DNA of 64,000 bases from Amblyomma americanum (GCF_052857255.1 NC_135505.1:61113149-61177148), one strand, 5' to 3'; counted from the stretch's first letter, positions 46,444 through 57,616 are shown. Translations and numbers: made by a program. Notes: a model not told the origin generated them from the sequence alone.

Positions 46444-47939
46444 GTAAAATTTGCTGCTTTTCTGGTGTCATAGCACCAATTCTAGTCCTATGGCTTAAGG
46501 CTCATTTGGAGACTAACTTCAAATCTCAAACTGTTGTTGCATTTTTATTCTTTTGAGTTTTTGTTTGTAATGCTTCCAACCATGATTTCATGGCTCCACA
46601 AGATAATCACTGAACTAAGCATAATTGTCATGATGGCAGCAACTAGAGAAGGTGTCTCTAGCACTTCATTATTGTGTTCAGCATAGAGCACTTATGCACT
46701 GCATGAATGCTGTATAATCGTGGCATTTTTCATACTTGTGAGCAGTGCAAAACTATCATTTGTCAGAGCGACTGAATATTGCCACCTGCTGTCCTCGGGT
46801 GGCTTATGAAGACTACAGAGTTAGTGTCCTGTATGCAATAGGGGCTGGAACCCTGCTTACTTAAATGCCGTCTCCATCTTAGGCAACACATTTTGGTGGA
46901 GGGGCTGCGACTTGTGAATATATTAAAAGAAAGCATTTATGCTGCTGTCCTTTAGGAGGGGGCAGTATTGTTAAAGGAATAGGAGCACCAAGCTTTTGGA
47001 AACGTTTTTTTGTGTTTTTGGCAATTGCATGTACGCCAATAATATGTACATCAGAGGTCTCAAACATCCACAAACTTATGGATGTGCGAGCTTCTGAGCT
47101 CCAAAATTTTCAGCCTCTGTTCTGGTCAGATGCGATTTCTTTTTAACTCTAACAGTTCTTCGATATCTCGTTATTCCTGCTTATGTAAATAGTTAGCTTT
47201 TGTGATAATCAAATGGAAAGCTTGAATATAAACTCAAAAAGGAAAACAAAAATTCCTCTTCAAAATCGGCCCTGCGCCAGAGCTCTTCACTAGCGCGCTT
47301 ATACTTTTTTGCTAGAATTTACTTGTGCCTACGTTTGCTTACTTTTTCACCATTTTTTTTTCTTGGGCCCCTTCTCTTTTAACAACTGACCAGTGGAGAC
47401 AAGTCTACTAATGCAGTCCACATAGTGGGAGCAGTTTGAGAGATGGATCGTCACATGCATGAACTTAGCTTATACCGACTATACTTATAATTCAGTTTCA
47501 TTTTCTTGCTTCAGTTTCAACAGTCGCCGTGACTTCGCAGTCAAGTTGAGATGACGTTCAGGTTGCATGAGGCATACAAAAACTGCAATATGATTGTTGC
47601 TTTGTCACTTTCATTTGCAATAGTCTGCCCGAAGAGCCGGCAGGGGAACAAATAAACAAAGCAGCTACTTCATTCTTGTTTGCCTCTCGTGATCTTATAA
47701 TTGCGTCAACTTGTCTGTGATGTCACAACCAGTATTCGGCTGTGAAGCTAGAACGAAACAGTCTAACAAAAAGCAATTATAAATTAATTACTAGGCTCAG
47801 GCAAATTACATGTACTGATCCTTGTTTGTAAATGTTGCAGATAATTTCAAAGACAGAACAAACATAGAAAATAGTCCCTATTCCTTTGAAATGATGCTTC
47901 ACTAAAGCAATGACTAAGTATGTATTTATGCTCTTTAGT
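46444..47939. other. No gene recognised
   Basis: AT-rich intronic sequence without a supported feature. Confidence 0.4.
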
Positions 47940-48410
47940 GAACTTTCAATGCGAGAGTGTTAAGGGCGTTGTTCAGCGGAAAAACTGCTGTAATTGGCGG
48001 TGTGTTGAGATAATGGGATTGGTCGAAAATGTCATGATGTCACAACCACATGACGTAATATGGGTAATTGAAACACCCCACAACGATCACGACGTCATTC
48101 CACCGCTATTACATACTGCTTCTGAAGAAAGAAGCAATTACGGTGAAAAGAAAAATGCCCGAGCCGAGACTCGAACTGCTGGCCCTTAGGTCGTGAGCCG
48201 GGAGCGCTTCCCCTCAACCACAGCGGAACATTCATTCAGTGCCATAGTTTAGAGGCTTGATGCGACCGACTCATACCGCATAGTTAGCAACGGTATCTTT
48301 GTCCGTGTGTGTGTGAAACAATATGTAAAGAGGATCCCAGGCTGCTGAAGGGACCCATTAATGCTATCACTTCGTACCCTTAAGGCAGAGCTTAAGTACC
48401 CTTAAGTTCC
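47940..48410. repeat. Diverged dispersed repeat with tRNA-like core
   Basis: It starts GCGAGAGTGTTAAGGGCGTT and ends with TAATGCTATCACTTCGTACC and GGCAGAGCTTAAGT, blocks that also bound dispersed family 1. At 48155-48230 the minus strand has a tRNA-like region (GCAGTTCGAGTCTCGGCTCG with a CTGTGGTTGAGGGGAAGCGC head). Confidence 0.55.
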
Positions 48411-48778
48411 CCAGAAATTTTTGTATGTTTTGAAAGCCAGTGTTGCTCTTTTTAAAACCTATTTTTTTTGGCACCTAACCTGGGCATTGGAAAAGTTTGC
48501 ATACTTTAAGCTTTTTTTCATAGCTGCTGCAGTGTGTACTGTAATATTTATGAAAGTTAAGTTCAGAACCAAATTTATATTTGCATCAACTGTGGGCTGC
48601 TCTAGCACCAAGTTTCCTGTAGGCGCACTGGTGTAACAATGCCACCTGTGTTTATTCATAGGATATTTGGGAGTGGAGGCACATTCAGCGATATAGGCTT
48701 GCTAGTGAAAAGCTTAGTCCTGTTTTTGTTTTAGTTGTTCCATCATGCATTTCTCGAGTGTTTAAGGTTCAAGGAAAT
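48411..48778. other. No gene recognised
   Basis: AT-rich; nothing supported. Confidence 0.4.
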
Positions 48779-49524
48779 GTACACCCTTCCAATTTTTTAA
48801 CATGAACACGCGAGCGTCGACTGACCGGTGCAGCGGTGCCGAGGTGAAGCAGAGCGGAAATCGGGAGAGCATGCGTGCTGATCATGCCTGTGTAGCTAGC
48901 GTCGTCTGCTTGGCTGTTCTGTTTCGTGCGAAGCAAGTTTTATGGCCGAGTTCTGAGAGCGTTCATTTTGTGTTCTATCTGCTACGTGTTTGCGGCTTTG
49001 GACTGGTGGAACGCGTAGCGTTCCTACGCGTTCCAAGCACGACTGTACAGGCCCCGGTTGTGTTTGCGGATAACGTATCGAGAGCATTTGCTTTAACGAA
49101 ATTAACACGGAAAAATCGAGGGTCCTCTTCAATCAGCTTTTCATAAGTGACGATTGCAACTGGTTTCTTGGGCATGCTAGGCAGTTCCCAAATCCACGCT
49201 CTTTTAAGAATCACCCATGCTATATGAAGCGGATAAAAACAATTGCTCGCAGCTTCTTGGGCCTCCGATGCATAAAAGCCGATGGTACACAAGGGTTGCT
49301 TCGCACTAATGAGAACAGCCTAGCAGACGAACCCTACTGCAGCAGCAGGGATTATGGGCGTGCCCTTGCCCTCGCAGGATTTCTCCTCTCCTTCTTCTGG
49401 CACAGCAGCAAAACTGCACTTGTAGACCCTTCCAATTTTTTAACCTGAACACGCAAGCGCCAACTGCCCGGCAACGCTTGCGTGTTCAGGTTAAAAAATT
49501 GTAAGGGTTTACAAGTGCAGTTTT
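48779..49524. mobile_element. Putative MITE ending in a 115-bp hairpin
   Basis: The left end at 48779 (ACACCCTTCCAATTTTTTAA then CATGAACACGCGAGCG) recurs directly at 49432 and inverted at 49475-49515. The inverted pair forms a hairpin: arms 49410-49459 and 49475-49524 (50 bp each, two mismatches) with a 15-nt loop. The interior holds a 105-codon minus-strand frame (49292-48975) of unknown origin and a perfect 12-bp palindrome at 49007-49035. Confidence 0.6.
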
Positions 49525-50043
49525 CCTATAGAGAACTTCTTGTTTGAAAGAGGGAGGGGAATCGCCTACCTCCTTTCCCTTTTGACATTAGCCTCTAACA
49601 GTTATATGACTTTCGTTTACAAAACTCGTATGTTTAGTCAGAAAAGGACAAGGCTGTTTGAGAACTAGCATGCGTGTTTCATACCATGTGAGCAGCGGAA
49701 TGGTGTACCAGCTAAATAGTTATCAGTTAGCTATGAAAAATTGTGCTTTTTGAGGAACAGCAAATATTTATGTGGATTTTTTGCTAGAATGTACAAGGAT
49801 ATTGACCAGCACATACTTGCTGGCAAGATTGTAGATTTTTGCATATTCTGTATTCGTGGTTTTTTCACATTAGAAAAAACCTGAGCAATTGTAATTTTGG
49901 CGTCAAGTTTTTCTTTCCTTCATTCTTTTGCCGACTTGTTTTACTCCAGAGCAGTATGTCACTGGTTGCCTCATGGTCATTATAGGTTGAAATGAACTAG
50001 AAGGTTGTTCATACTTTCTGATCTGAACTTTTGTATTGTGCAG
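49525..50043. other. No gene recognised
   Basis: Intronic sequence leading to the pyrimidine-rich acceptor at 50043. Confidence 0.4.
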
Positions 50044-50262
50044 ACCAACATCGGCAGCGGAGCTATGTTGGAGAAGTCTGTCCTTGATCGGCTCCGCACT
50101 TACTGCCGAGGTGCACCCACCAAATTCGCAAGGGCCCTGATGAGGGTTGTGTTCACCAATAAGAAATGAAAGGGAAATCCCATTTTGAGAAAGGCTGCAA
50201 CGTCAGCAAGGAGAGCCCCCCAAATGAGACACTTGACCCCGTACATGTCAATGCTGTGATCG
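50044..50262 (+). pseudogene. BEN-domain-like exon with a 1-nt frameshift
   Basis: The acceptor TATTGTGCAG ends at 50043 and the donor GTGAGT starts at 50263. The first frame reads TNIGSGAMLEKSVLDRLRTY and RGAPTKFARALMRVVFTNK, then hits TGA at 50167-50169. From there a shifted frame continues MKGKSHFEKGCNVSKE and PPNETLDPVHVNAVI up to the donor. Together this follows the BEN layout: an Arg-Ala-Leu-Met...Val-Phe-Thr helix, a G-rich turn, and Leu-Asp-Pro...Val-x-Ala-Ile before the last helices. BEN domains bind DNA or chromatin proteins, often in repressors. The break, at about 50163-50166 in AAGAAATG, looks like loss of one base. It could be a pseudogene lesion or an assembly error. The last BEN helices are not encoded here. 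Confidence 0.55.
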
Positions 50263-50689
50263 GTGAGTGGTATGTACATGTCCTTAGATCGGACAGCAGA
50301 TGGCTCACCTTTGTGGCATTGGCATAAAGGAACACTGAGCACGAGTCCATTCAATTACTTCTCTGAGTAAAAATTGATTCTCTGGCTTTTTCTTGCTATG
50401 TTGATGTTTGCCCGGCAGCAAAAGGAGAATTTATCAGCCTCAGAAAATTGGGCTTAAAATCTTCCAGCGAGTCGACTCAAAATCATGACATTGCACAAAA
50501 CGCACGTGTTACCACAATTTTAAGGCGAAAGCTTTTAATGGCTCAAACTGTCTTCTGTCCGTTAACAGAGGGTGTCACAAGTGTTAACTCGGGAACTACA
50601 AAGATAGGAGAAAACCGATGGTTGCTTCAGATAGAGGAGGAAAAAATGAGCCTAGAAGCCACGTTTGATGACTGTAGAGTAATTAGTAA

Positions 50690-50985
50690 TTATAGTAAAA
50701 AATGTAATTGTGTCGAAATAGCACGGACGTCAATAAAGCCACGGGAACGATGTGACGTCACGTCCACCAGAAGTCGTCACGGCATAGTGAAAATTGTCAC
50801 AGAATGGTCGAAAAAACATCAGATTTGTGTCTAATTAGATAGAAAAATGTGTAATTAACCGTTATTAATACTTAAGATCCCTGAAAGATGTATAGTTTGG
50901 ATATCGATATAGCCACGGGAACGGTGTGACATCACATCCACCAGAAGTCGTCATGGCATAGTGAAAATTGTCACAGAATGGTTGG
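50690..50985 (+). repeat. Imperfect tandem duplication, 174-bp period
   Basis: AGCCACGGGAACG..GTGACGTCACGTCCACCAGA at 50737 recurs as AGCCACGGGAACGGTGTGAC at 50911. It is followed in both units by CCAGAAGTCGTCA, GGCATAGTGAAAATTGTCAC and AGAATGGT. Confidence 0.8.
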
Positions 50986-52179
50986 CTTCCCCCTCCCAAC
51001 ACTTTGGTTGCCAAAGTGTCTCGTAACTTTTTTTAGTGAATGATGGTATATCTTAGCCTCTGCAATCTACCGCACATTTTACTTGAGCAATTCGCATGTG
51101 CTTGCGACACCTGTACTTAATTTTTTGGTTAATTCCGAGCTACAGAAGCTCAGTTTCTGATGCAAATGGTCTTGCGATTAAAACCAGGTACTCTGTCGAT
51201 ACGGGCCAATTCTATTTCTCCTCCGTGTCCCTTTAAAAGACGTGGGTTCCAAATCTTTAAAAAATGGCCAAAAACTCTTTTTAGTCGTTGTACCCGCTCG
51301 TGTCTTGCTTGTATGCTACCTCAAAGTTCAGTGCTGAAATCTACCAGGAAGTACTGCAAAAAATGGTTTTGTGAACGGTCGCAGGAAAACATATTGGAAA
51401 ATGCTCGAAAAATCTGCGTTTTTCTCCGTTCTGCTCTTCTGCTAGGTACTCACTTTGTGGAGCAGATTTCTTCACAACTGCTTTTTCTATTTTGACCTCA
51501 TTTGTTTTGTTGCCCTCACAAAACTCCACTTCATGCGAAGACAATCTTGCGTTTCTATCTTCATGGGTTGTAGTTTTTTAGTGTGACGCCTTGTTTATAG
51601 TTTGCACAAGTCTGCATCAACTGCGTTTCCAAATATGGAAGCAAAAATTTGTGTCAGTGAAAAAAACACCAGCGCAGCGTAGTTTTCATTCAGAAATGCA
51701 GTGAATGCTAAACCAGTATTTTACCAGTCTGCAGGCTTTCCACAAGATGCAGAGACATTTGTAGAAAAAAATAAGTTTCCCAGATATTTTCTAATTTTCG
51801 GCATTCAGGTGCGGTAAAAATTTTATCATAGTTAACAAAAATTTCAGCGTTGAAACACACATCCCTCCTTAAGCAAAGAATTTAGTTCCTGTTATAATGG
51901 TTTTCAAGAATATTTCGAGGGTGTTTCCTCAGTTTGAAAATTAATTATGTATTTAAAAGCACTGAACTTCATCAGAGTAGATATCATGTGAGTTGGTTTA
52001 GCATTATGAAAACTCAGAAGATTGAAACACAAGGATAAAGAGAGTAGTGCAGTTGCTTTTCTGTTTGTCTTTCTCCATGTATTTCAAGTGCTACAATGAA
52101 TAGCACTGAGCTGTCTCAAGAAGGTTAGTTGCACATTAAATGCCATGCTTATTTTTTTGCTGCCCACTTTCCTTTTCAG

Positions 52180-52200
52180 AACAGGTGCTTGAATGAGATT
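52180..52200 (+). CDS. Candidate 21-nt micro-exon of the BEN-like gene
   Basis: CTTTCCTTTTCAG ends at 52179 and the donor GTGAGT starts at 52201. In phase 0 it encodes NRCLNEI, reminiscent of the conserved last BEN helix. It joins in phase to the candidate terminal exon. It does not join directly to 50044-50262, which ends in phase 1, so a further exon would be required. Confidence 0.25.
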
Positions 52201-53249
52201 GTGAGTATGAAGACGCCTTTACATGTTCATATTGACTGGATATATTTGTAAACAGCACTATTTTAACCCTTTGTTTCCCTGCTGCCACACATATGGCCGA
52301 CTAGTATGAGCAGATTAGTGATTGTGGGGAAAAACTGTAGTTTATTTGGCACCAAATATTGCTGCTGCGTCAACGCTGGTGTGAAGCAATATCTTTGCTT
52401 GGCATTTCACAGCTTCACTTCTTTTGTATGACCAGTAATCTGGCCGTAGGCCATATTTTATGGCAGCATAGGTGTGCTGCATTCCTAAACTGTGCAAGAA
52501 GCTTTACTTCATGTGAACTTTGACAGGCTATATTCACTGTGTTTGAAGGAAGCGATCAGTCATCAAAAACAAAGAAAAACATGGGGGATGTGTTTTGTTT
52601 CGTAATTATTGGTGTTGATCAATGTGACATTAGTAGTGTATTCATTTTCAACTGAAATGTGTTTTATTCGAAAGCAGAAAAAAAATTTGCCCTACATGTC
52701 CGCCATACTCTTGTGTGCTCATATGTTCGCTATACACCACTTGAAACACATGGAAAAACTTTGTCTTTGATTGCTTTGGTGTTCTTTGGGGAGTGCAACA
52801 GTTTTGCACTTCATATGACAGCAGATACAGTGTGAACAGTAATGTCATAGCCGTGTCTTGAAAGCTGCTTATAAGATATAAAGATAGTTTTTGCATTACT
52901 TCTTTGTTTTCGTTTGGTTCATTGGCCTAGCCAGGGTGACATGCATATGAAGAAGCTGCACGGAATTATAGTTGTTATTTAGTCATATCATTACACTTGG
53001 CTTTTATTCCATTTGCAAAATGTGCATACAGAGTGCATCATTATGAGCGCTCTGCTGTAGAGCGATGGATTGCGCTTGCTCAAATTCTGTAGTCTGCTTT
53101 GTCACAGCAGTGTGCCATGTAAAAAAACAGTAGATTTTCTTCTCATTTTCACAGCTTGGCAAGAAGTTTTGATTACCTAGTGACCTGGATATAGGCTAAT
53201 TTGACACCCATTGGGGTCGATTCTAGTAGGAGCTTTTAAAACAGTATGC

Positions 53250-53420
53250 TATGAGTGACCACAGCGGTGGCCTATTGGTTTGAGCATTTACGTTTATGTG
53301 GCAGGTGCGGGGTTCAATCTCCAGTGCCGCCATATGCCCATGGGTTATCTAATGATACAATCTTTCCCCTGGCCATGTGCTCAGGTTCTCTGAGGTATAC
53401 ATTTTATCTTGAAAAGTGGG
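53250..53420 (+). repeat. tRNA-like SINE head
   Basis: CAGCGGTGGCCTATTGGTTT (A-box-like) and GCGGGGTTCAATCTCC (B box) lie about 40 bp apart, followed by ATATGCCCATGGGTT. A family different from the main SINE. Confidence 0.5.
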
Positions 53421-53676
53421 TAATTGACCTGGTGTGCCATTACATTTTGCCGCCACCAGTATTTCATAAGTGTTAGAATTTTCAGACTGGAGTTCTTTTG
53501 CCAGGGCAAAACAGTAAATTTTGTTGGAATAGTTTTTTTTTTTCATGTCCACAAAACAGCTAATTCCTACGGTTGTAAAATTTGGTCGTCTCTGTCCGCC
53601 AGAATTGCGTCCTTGGTGATAGAAATGTTTCTGCTGGTTGTGCCAATGTAACATGTTTTTATTTCTGCTGTTTCAG

Positions 53677-53765
53677 CATATGTCTGAGCAGAATCTCACA
53701 CCACAATGCTGCAATTGAAAAACAGCATATCGTCTATGCTGTCGCAGGAAATAAAGTAAATAAAC
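53677..53765 (+). CDS. Candidate terminal exon of the BEN-like gene
   Basis: It follows a long pyrimidine tract (GTTTTTATTTCTGCTGTTTCAG). The phase-0 frame reads HMSEQNLTPQCCN and stops at TGA 53716-53718. AATAAA occurs at 53750-53755. Splice signal and polyadenylation signal are good. The coding part is too short to confirm. Confidence 0.3.
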
Positions 53766-53879
53766 AGAAACAATATGCCTCAAGTGAGTCGGTGACTAGA
53801 GCGTGCCTTCCCTTGCTGATATACGCACTGTTACCTTGTTATTTCACTACAGCATTTGCATGACATTTAAATCAGAAAC

Positions 53880-54181
53880 ACATCATAAACTCAGCGTGTG
53901 TGCATCACGAACTAAGTAGAAATGCATCGCAAATTAAAATAACCTCCGCAGTAGGAAACGCATCACGCCGTAATCAGAATATCGGTGGCTAATTTTAAAC
54001 AGCAATGCATCAGAAACTCAACTGGAAACTCGTCAAGCATGCATCACGAAGTAAGCAGAAATGCATCATATATGCATCAGAAATTAGAAAATTTCGACAG
54101 GAGGAAACAAATCACATCTTAATCAAAATATCGGTGGCCAATTTTCATCAGCAATTAATAAGACACTCAACACAGAAGTCA
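53880..54181 (+). repeat. Two-copy tandem repeat rich in GCATCA, 139-bp period
   Basis: GCATCACGAACTAAGTAGAA at 53902 recurs as GCATCACGAAGTAAGCAGAA at 54041. Both are followed by AATATCGGTGGCTAATTTT / AATATCGGTGGCCAATTTT and a CTCAAC end. Composition is similar to the 33190-33505 array. Confidence 0.65.
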
Positions 54182-54495
54182 TGACTAATACATGAGGTGA
54201 TGTCTAAATTAATCGACTTTAAATCAAACTCATCGCAAATTTTTGTAAGGAATATAGCTGAATGCATTTGATGCTTAATGCGCCGAACGTCCCGGCGCAG
54301 GCTTCTCTTCGAGTTTTTTCACGTCATCCTTCCTTGAGCCGCCGCCCGGCCTGCGAAGTTGAAAGGGCGTATACCTAGTATACCGCACTTGGTAGCCAAA
54401 CACACGGGAAATCTGCAATATAGGCCAGAGCAAAGCAGTAGTAAACATAAGCAACAGAGGCACCGACAAGGTGCTGTATTTCCAGTGCTATTTAA

Positions 54496-55069
54496 TACCC
54501 CTGTCACACGGCATTCCTCGAAGGCCTTTCCAGCAAAGGCACCTTTTTTCACCACAGGAGCAAAAGCTCAAAGGAGCAGCGACGCAGCTACATGGTGCAG
54601 CCCAAAGGTGAAACAGACGAAGCTTCGCACCAGCTGCAGTGCTCGAGATGGCTGAAATGAGTTCTTTAAAATTAAAGTGAGGAATTCTGTTCATACGTTG
54701 AGCTCACATGATTTTAAGTTCTAACTGCTTCCTTAGAAACGTGGCAACCACTACTCTCATCAGCAGGAGCCGGTTTTGTGTATTTCCTTGGCCACCAGGG
54801 GCAAACACCTTCAAAAGGTGTTTTCAAACATTATTGACTGTATCTATTTCCTTTCATTGATTTTACTTTTTCACGTTGGATGGCACTTCGATCGAAGGTT
54901 CTCGAAGGCCGCACCTTAGGTCTCCAAAGGTCTCGGACGGGGGCCTTCACCGCCAGGGCCCTTAGCGGCAAAGGCCCAACACTTGTGCCGTGTATCTGCG
55001 CTCCTTGCGCCTTTGGATATAAGCACCTGATTCTCAAAAGGCCTTTACGGTGCCCGTGTGACAGGGGTA
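54496..55069. mobile_element. MITE with TACCCCTGTCACACGG TIRs, 574 bp
   Basis: Left TACCCCTGTCACACGG (54496) and right CCGTGTGACAGGGGTA (ending 55069) are exact inverted repeats. The similarity extends as AAGGCCTTT (54523) against AAAGGCCTTT (about 55037). No transposase ORF. Flanks are TTTAA / TAACA, so the target duplication is unclear. Confidence 0.8.
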
Positions 55070-55135
55070 TAACACTTTACTGCACACTCCCTTAAATAAT
55101 GGTTAAAATCTAAAAATTCTGTTTTATGGTATAAT

Positions 55136-55363
55136 TATGGGGGTTTAACGTTCCAAAGCGACGCAGGCTATGAGGGACGCTGTAGTGAAGGGCTCAGGAA
55201 ATTTCGACCACCTCGGGTTCTTTAACGTGCACTGACATAACACAGTACATACACTGGCCTATAGAATTTCGCCTGCATCGAAATTCGGCCTCCGCGGCCG
55301 GGATTGAACCCGTGTCTTTCGTGTCAGCAGCCGAGTGCCATAACCACTCATTCACCGCAGCGG
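55136..55363 (-). repeat. tRNA-derived SINE, nearly complete
   Basis: The minus strand starts CCGCTGCGGTGAATGAGTGG, has GGGTTCAATCCCGGCCGCGG as B box, the CGTTAAAGAACCCGAGGTGG body, and a TTTGGAACGTTAAACCCCC end. Confidence 0.9.
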
Positions 55364-56539
55364 ATCTCCAAGTCTTCTGTCTACTCTTAAGATACATATT
55401 ATTGAATAAAATGGAAGGCTTCTATGGCCTGCAAGTGTTGAAGCACAATGGTTCATTGGGAAGTGTGCAGAGGCATGTTTAGAATGGGGTTTGTAATAGA
55501 GTAAAATATAAAACTGTTCTGCTTTTTCTTTTGTAATGTTTCGGTTCTAGTTACCTTATAGTGTATTTTAAGTATTTTTTTTCTATAAACTGGTTTATAA
55601 GTGGTAATTAAACAAATTCTATATATTGCGTGGGTTTTTTCAAAGTTCGACTGCAATGCATTCTCTCATAAACCACACGGGTTAACATTATGTTGAAACG
55701 CTTGATTTAAACTGAAGTCCTTTGTATTTGTATATAATGGATTGGAAAGATATTAAAATGCTTTTAATTCTGAATAACTGCCTGTTAGTGTTCAATAAGT
55801 AGGCTGTGTTTGCTTCGTATTGCTTAATTCTAGTGCTTTTATAGCCGGTGAAACTACGGCTTCAAAACTGCTGTAGTATTGTGCGGATTTAACATTTCTC
55901 GCTTTGCTAACATCTGACCCTTTTCACGCAATGTATGCTACGCCAATTCTGTCATTGATCTAAGATCTGTCGATACAAGTTTTGCAGCCTGCTATTGCGC
56001 TTTTGGCTCGGTTGGGATGAAATCTTGGATTATTGTGCCGGGTGGTACTGTAAGCTGCATGCAAAAACCGCAAAACATAGGTTCAGTAAACTCTCCAACT
56101 ATTTTCGCCCTTCGCCAGGCCAATTGTGCGACAAATGTATTGTGCTCCCGTTCTGATCATCGTCAATTGAGGGCACAGCTGCATCGTACGACAATACCCA
56201 CGACGCTGTCAAGACCGGCCAATGCCCCATTAGAAGATTTAAATAGACTTCATGCTTTGTCTATGCATTCTCTGTTGACTTTCTAAGGGAATTTTTGCAA
56301 GGGCCGCCAATGCGGACTTCCGCATAGGCCGGCGGGAAAATGCCGTTAGTTTATTTTGTTATACGAAGGCGAAGCCGGCAGCGCTTACCGCAGTGAGATC
56401 ATTCCTTAGTTGATATGTGAGTGAAAGGGTCTTGTTCAGCCCAGATAAGAATTTCTTTAGACAGTCTATACATGTCTATAGACTTGTCACAGTCTATACA
56501 CTTGGCATAGACATGCACTAGCCTATAGACAATCCAAAT
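55364..56539. other. No gene recognised
   Basis: AT-rich. CTATAGACTTGTC-like short repeats near 56460-56530 are tandem pieces (GTCTATACA, GTCTATAGAC). The 89-codon frame at 56017-56286 is not recognised. Confidence 0.4.
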
Positions 56540-56890
56540 CATCATGCCCAGCATTCCTGAATAAAAATTTTGAATATTGCAAAATATGCAGGTACTGTGA
56601 TGTAAACGCTGAACGTAATGGTCGACTCTTCCAATGCGTCACAGGATCTTTCTTTTAGTGTTTCCATCGGTCGCATCGAGCAGTTAAGCCTTCCATAGAA
56701 AACCAATGGGGAATGTTTTTGCCGATAGCGAAAACGTAAATAGCAAAAAAATGCAAGCCTGCCGACGGGAGATCTGCAGATATATTGATTGTTATATTGA
56801 AATTTTGCAATATATAAAAAAATTGCGCCCATAAAATCTTTCCCGTTTGAAAGATGCTTTTGTCCAGAATTATTGGGTATGTAGTGTGTA
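56540..56890 (-). repeat. Dispersed repeat family 2, copy 2
   Basis: Minus-strand match to 32634-32962. It lies about 1 kb upstream of the terminal exon of the larger gene. Confidence 0.7.
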
Positions 56891-57027
56891 GACATTCCGT
56901 AGATTACTCGCCATATATTTTTAGTAGGCTTTTCGATAGGCGCTTCATAGACTGAATACACAAATGGAACTATCTATAGAAGTCAATAGAGAGTATGTAA
57001 GTCATTTTTACTTGCTTTTATTTATTT

Positions 57028-57206
57028 CCCGGCCGTGGCGGTCGAATTTCGATGGAGGCGAAATTCTAGAGGCCCGTGTGCTGTGCGATGCCAGTGCACG
57101 TTAAAGAACCCCAGGTGGTCGAAATTCCCGGAGCCCTTCACTACGGGGTCTCTCATAACCTGAGTCGCTTTGGGACGTTAAACCCTCACAAAACAAAACA
57201 TAAAAA
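57028..57206 (+). repeat. tRNA-derived SINE, headless copy
   Basis: GGCCGTGGCGGTCGAATTTC, GAGGCCCGTGTGCTGTGCGA, CACGTTAAAGAACCCCAGGT and CGCTTTGGGACGTTAAACCC identify the subtype. The A-box region is missing. Confidence 0.9.
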
Positions 57207-57616
57207 GCTTTTATGTATCTATTACCAGCTCAAAGACCCAATTAAAAGGGTATTTCAAGAGGGAATCGAGTTGAGAGCACATGGTTGATTCGATGGATGA
57301 TCTGAATGTTGATGGGTCGAAATGAAGTACGACAGCGTCGGGCAAAAGATTCCATTCCTTTGCAGTGCGAGAAAATGACATAAGAGCGCATGCCCGTGCA
57401 GGGGGAGGGCTCCTGATGATTCGATCTTGCAGATCGACATTCGGCGGGCAGGGCTGACAGTAGACTTCATCATGGATGATAGTAAAAATAGTGGGAAAGA
57501 CCCAGTCTTGCAAAAGTACGGTGGTCTGCTAAGTTTTGTAAGATGAGCATTACATTATAGTTGTGCATGATAGGAATAGGCTGCGCGGAGACCAAGCTCT
57601 GCTGTGCGTGTCGCAG

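Larger units (their letters stand above)
50263..53250. other. No supported exon except two candidates; tandem duplication inside
   Basis: It contains a dispersed-repeat start at 50525 (GGCGAAAGCTTTTAATGGC), a 174-bp-period duplication at about 50690-50985, and the micro-exon candidate at 52180-52200. The remainder is AT-rich and unrecognised. Confidence 0.4.
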
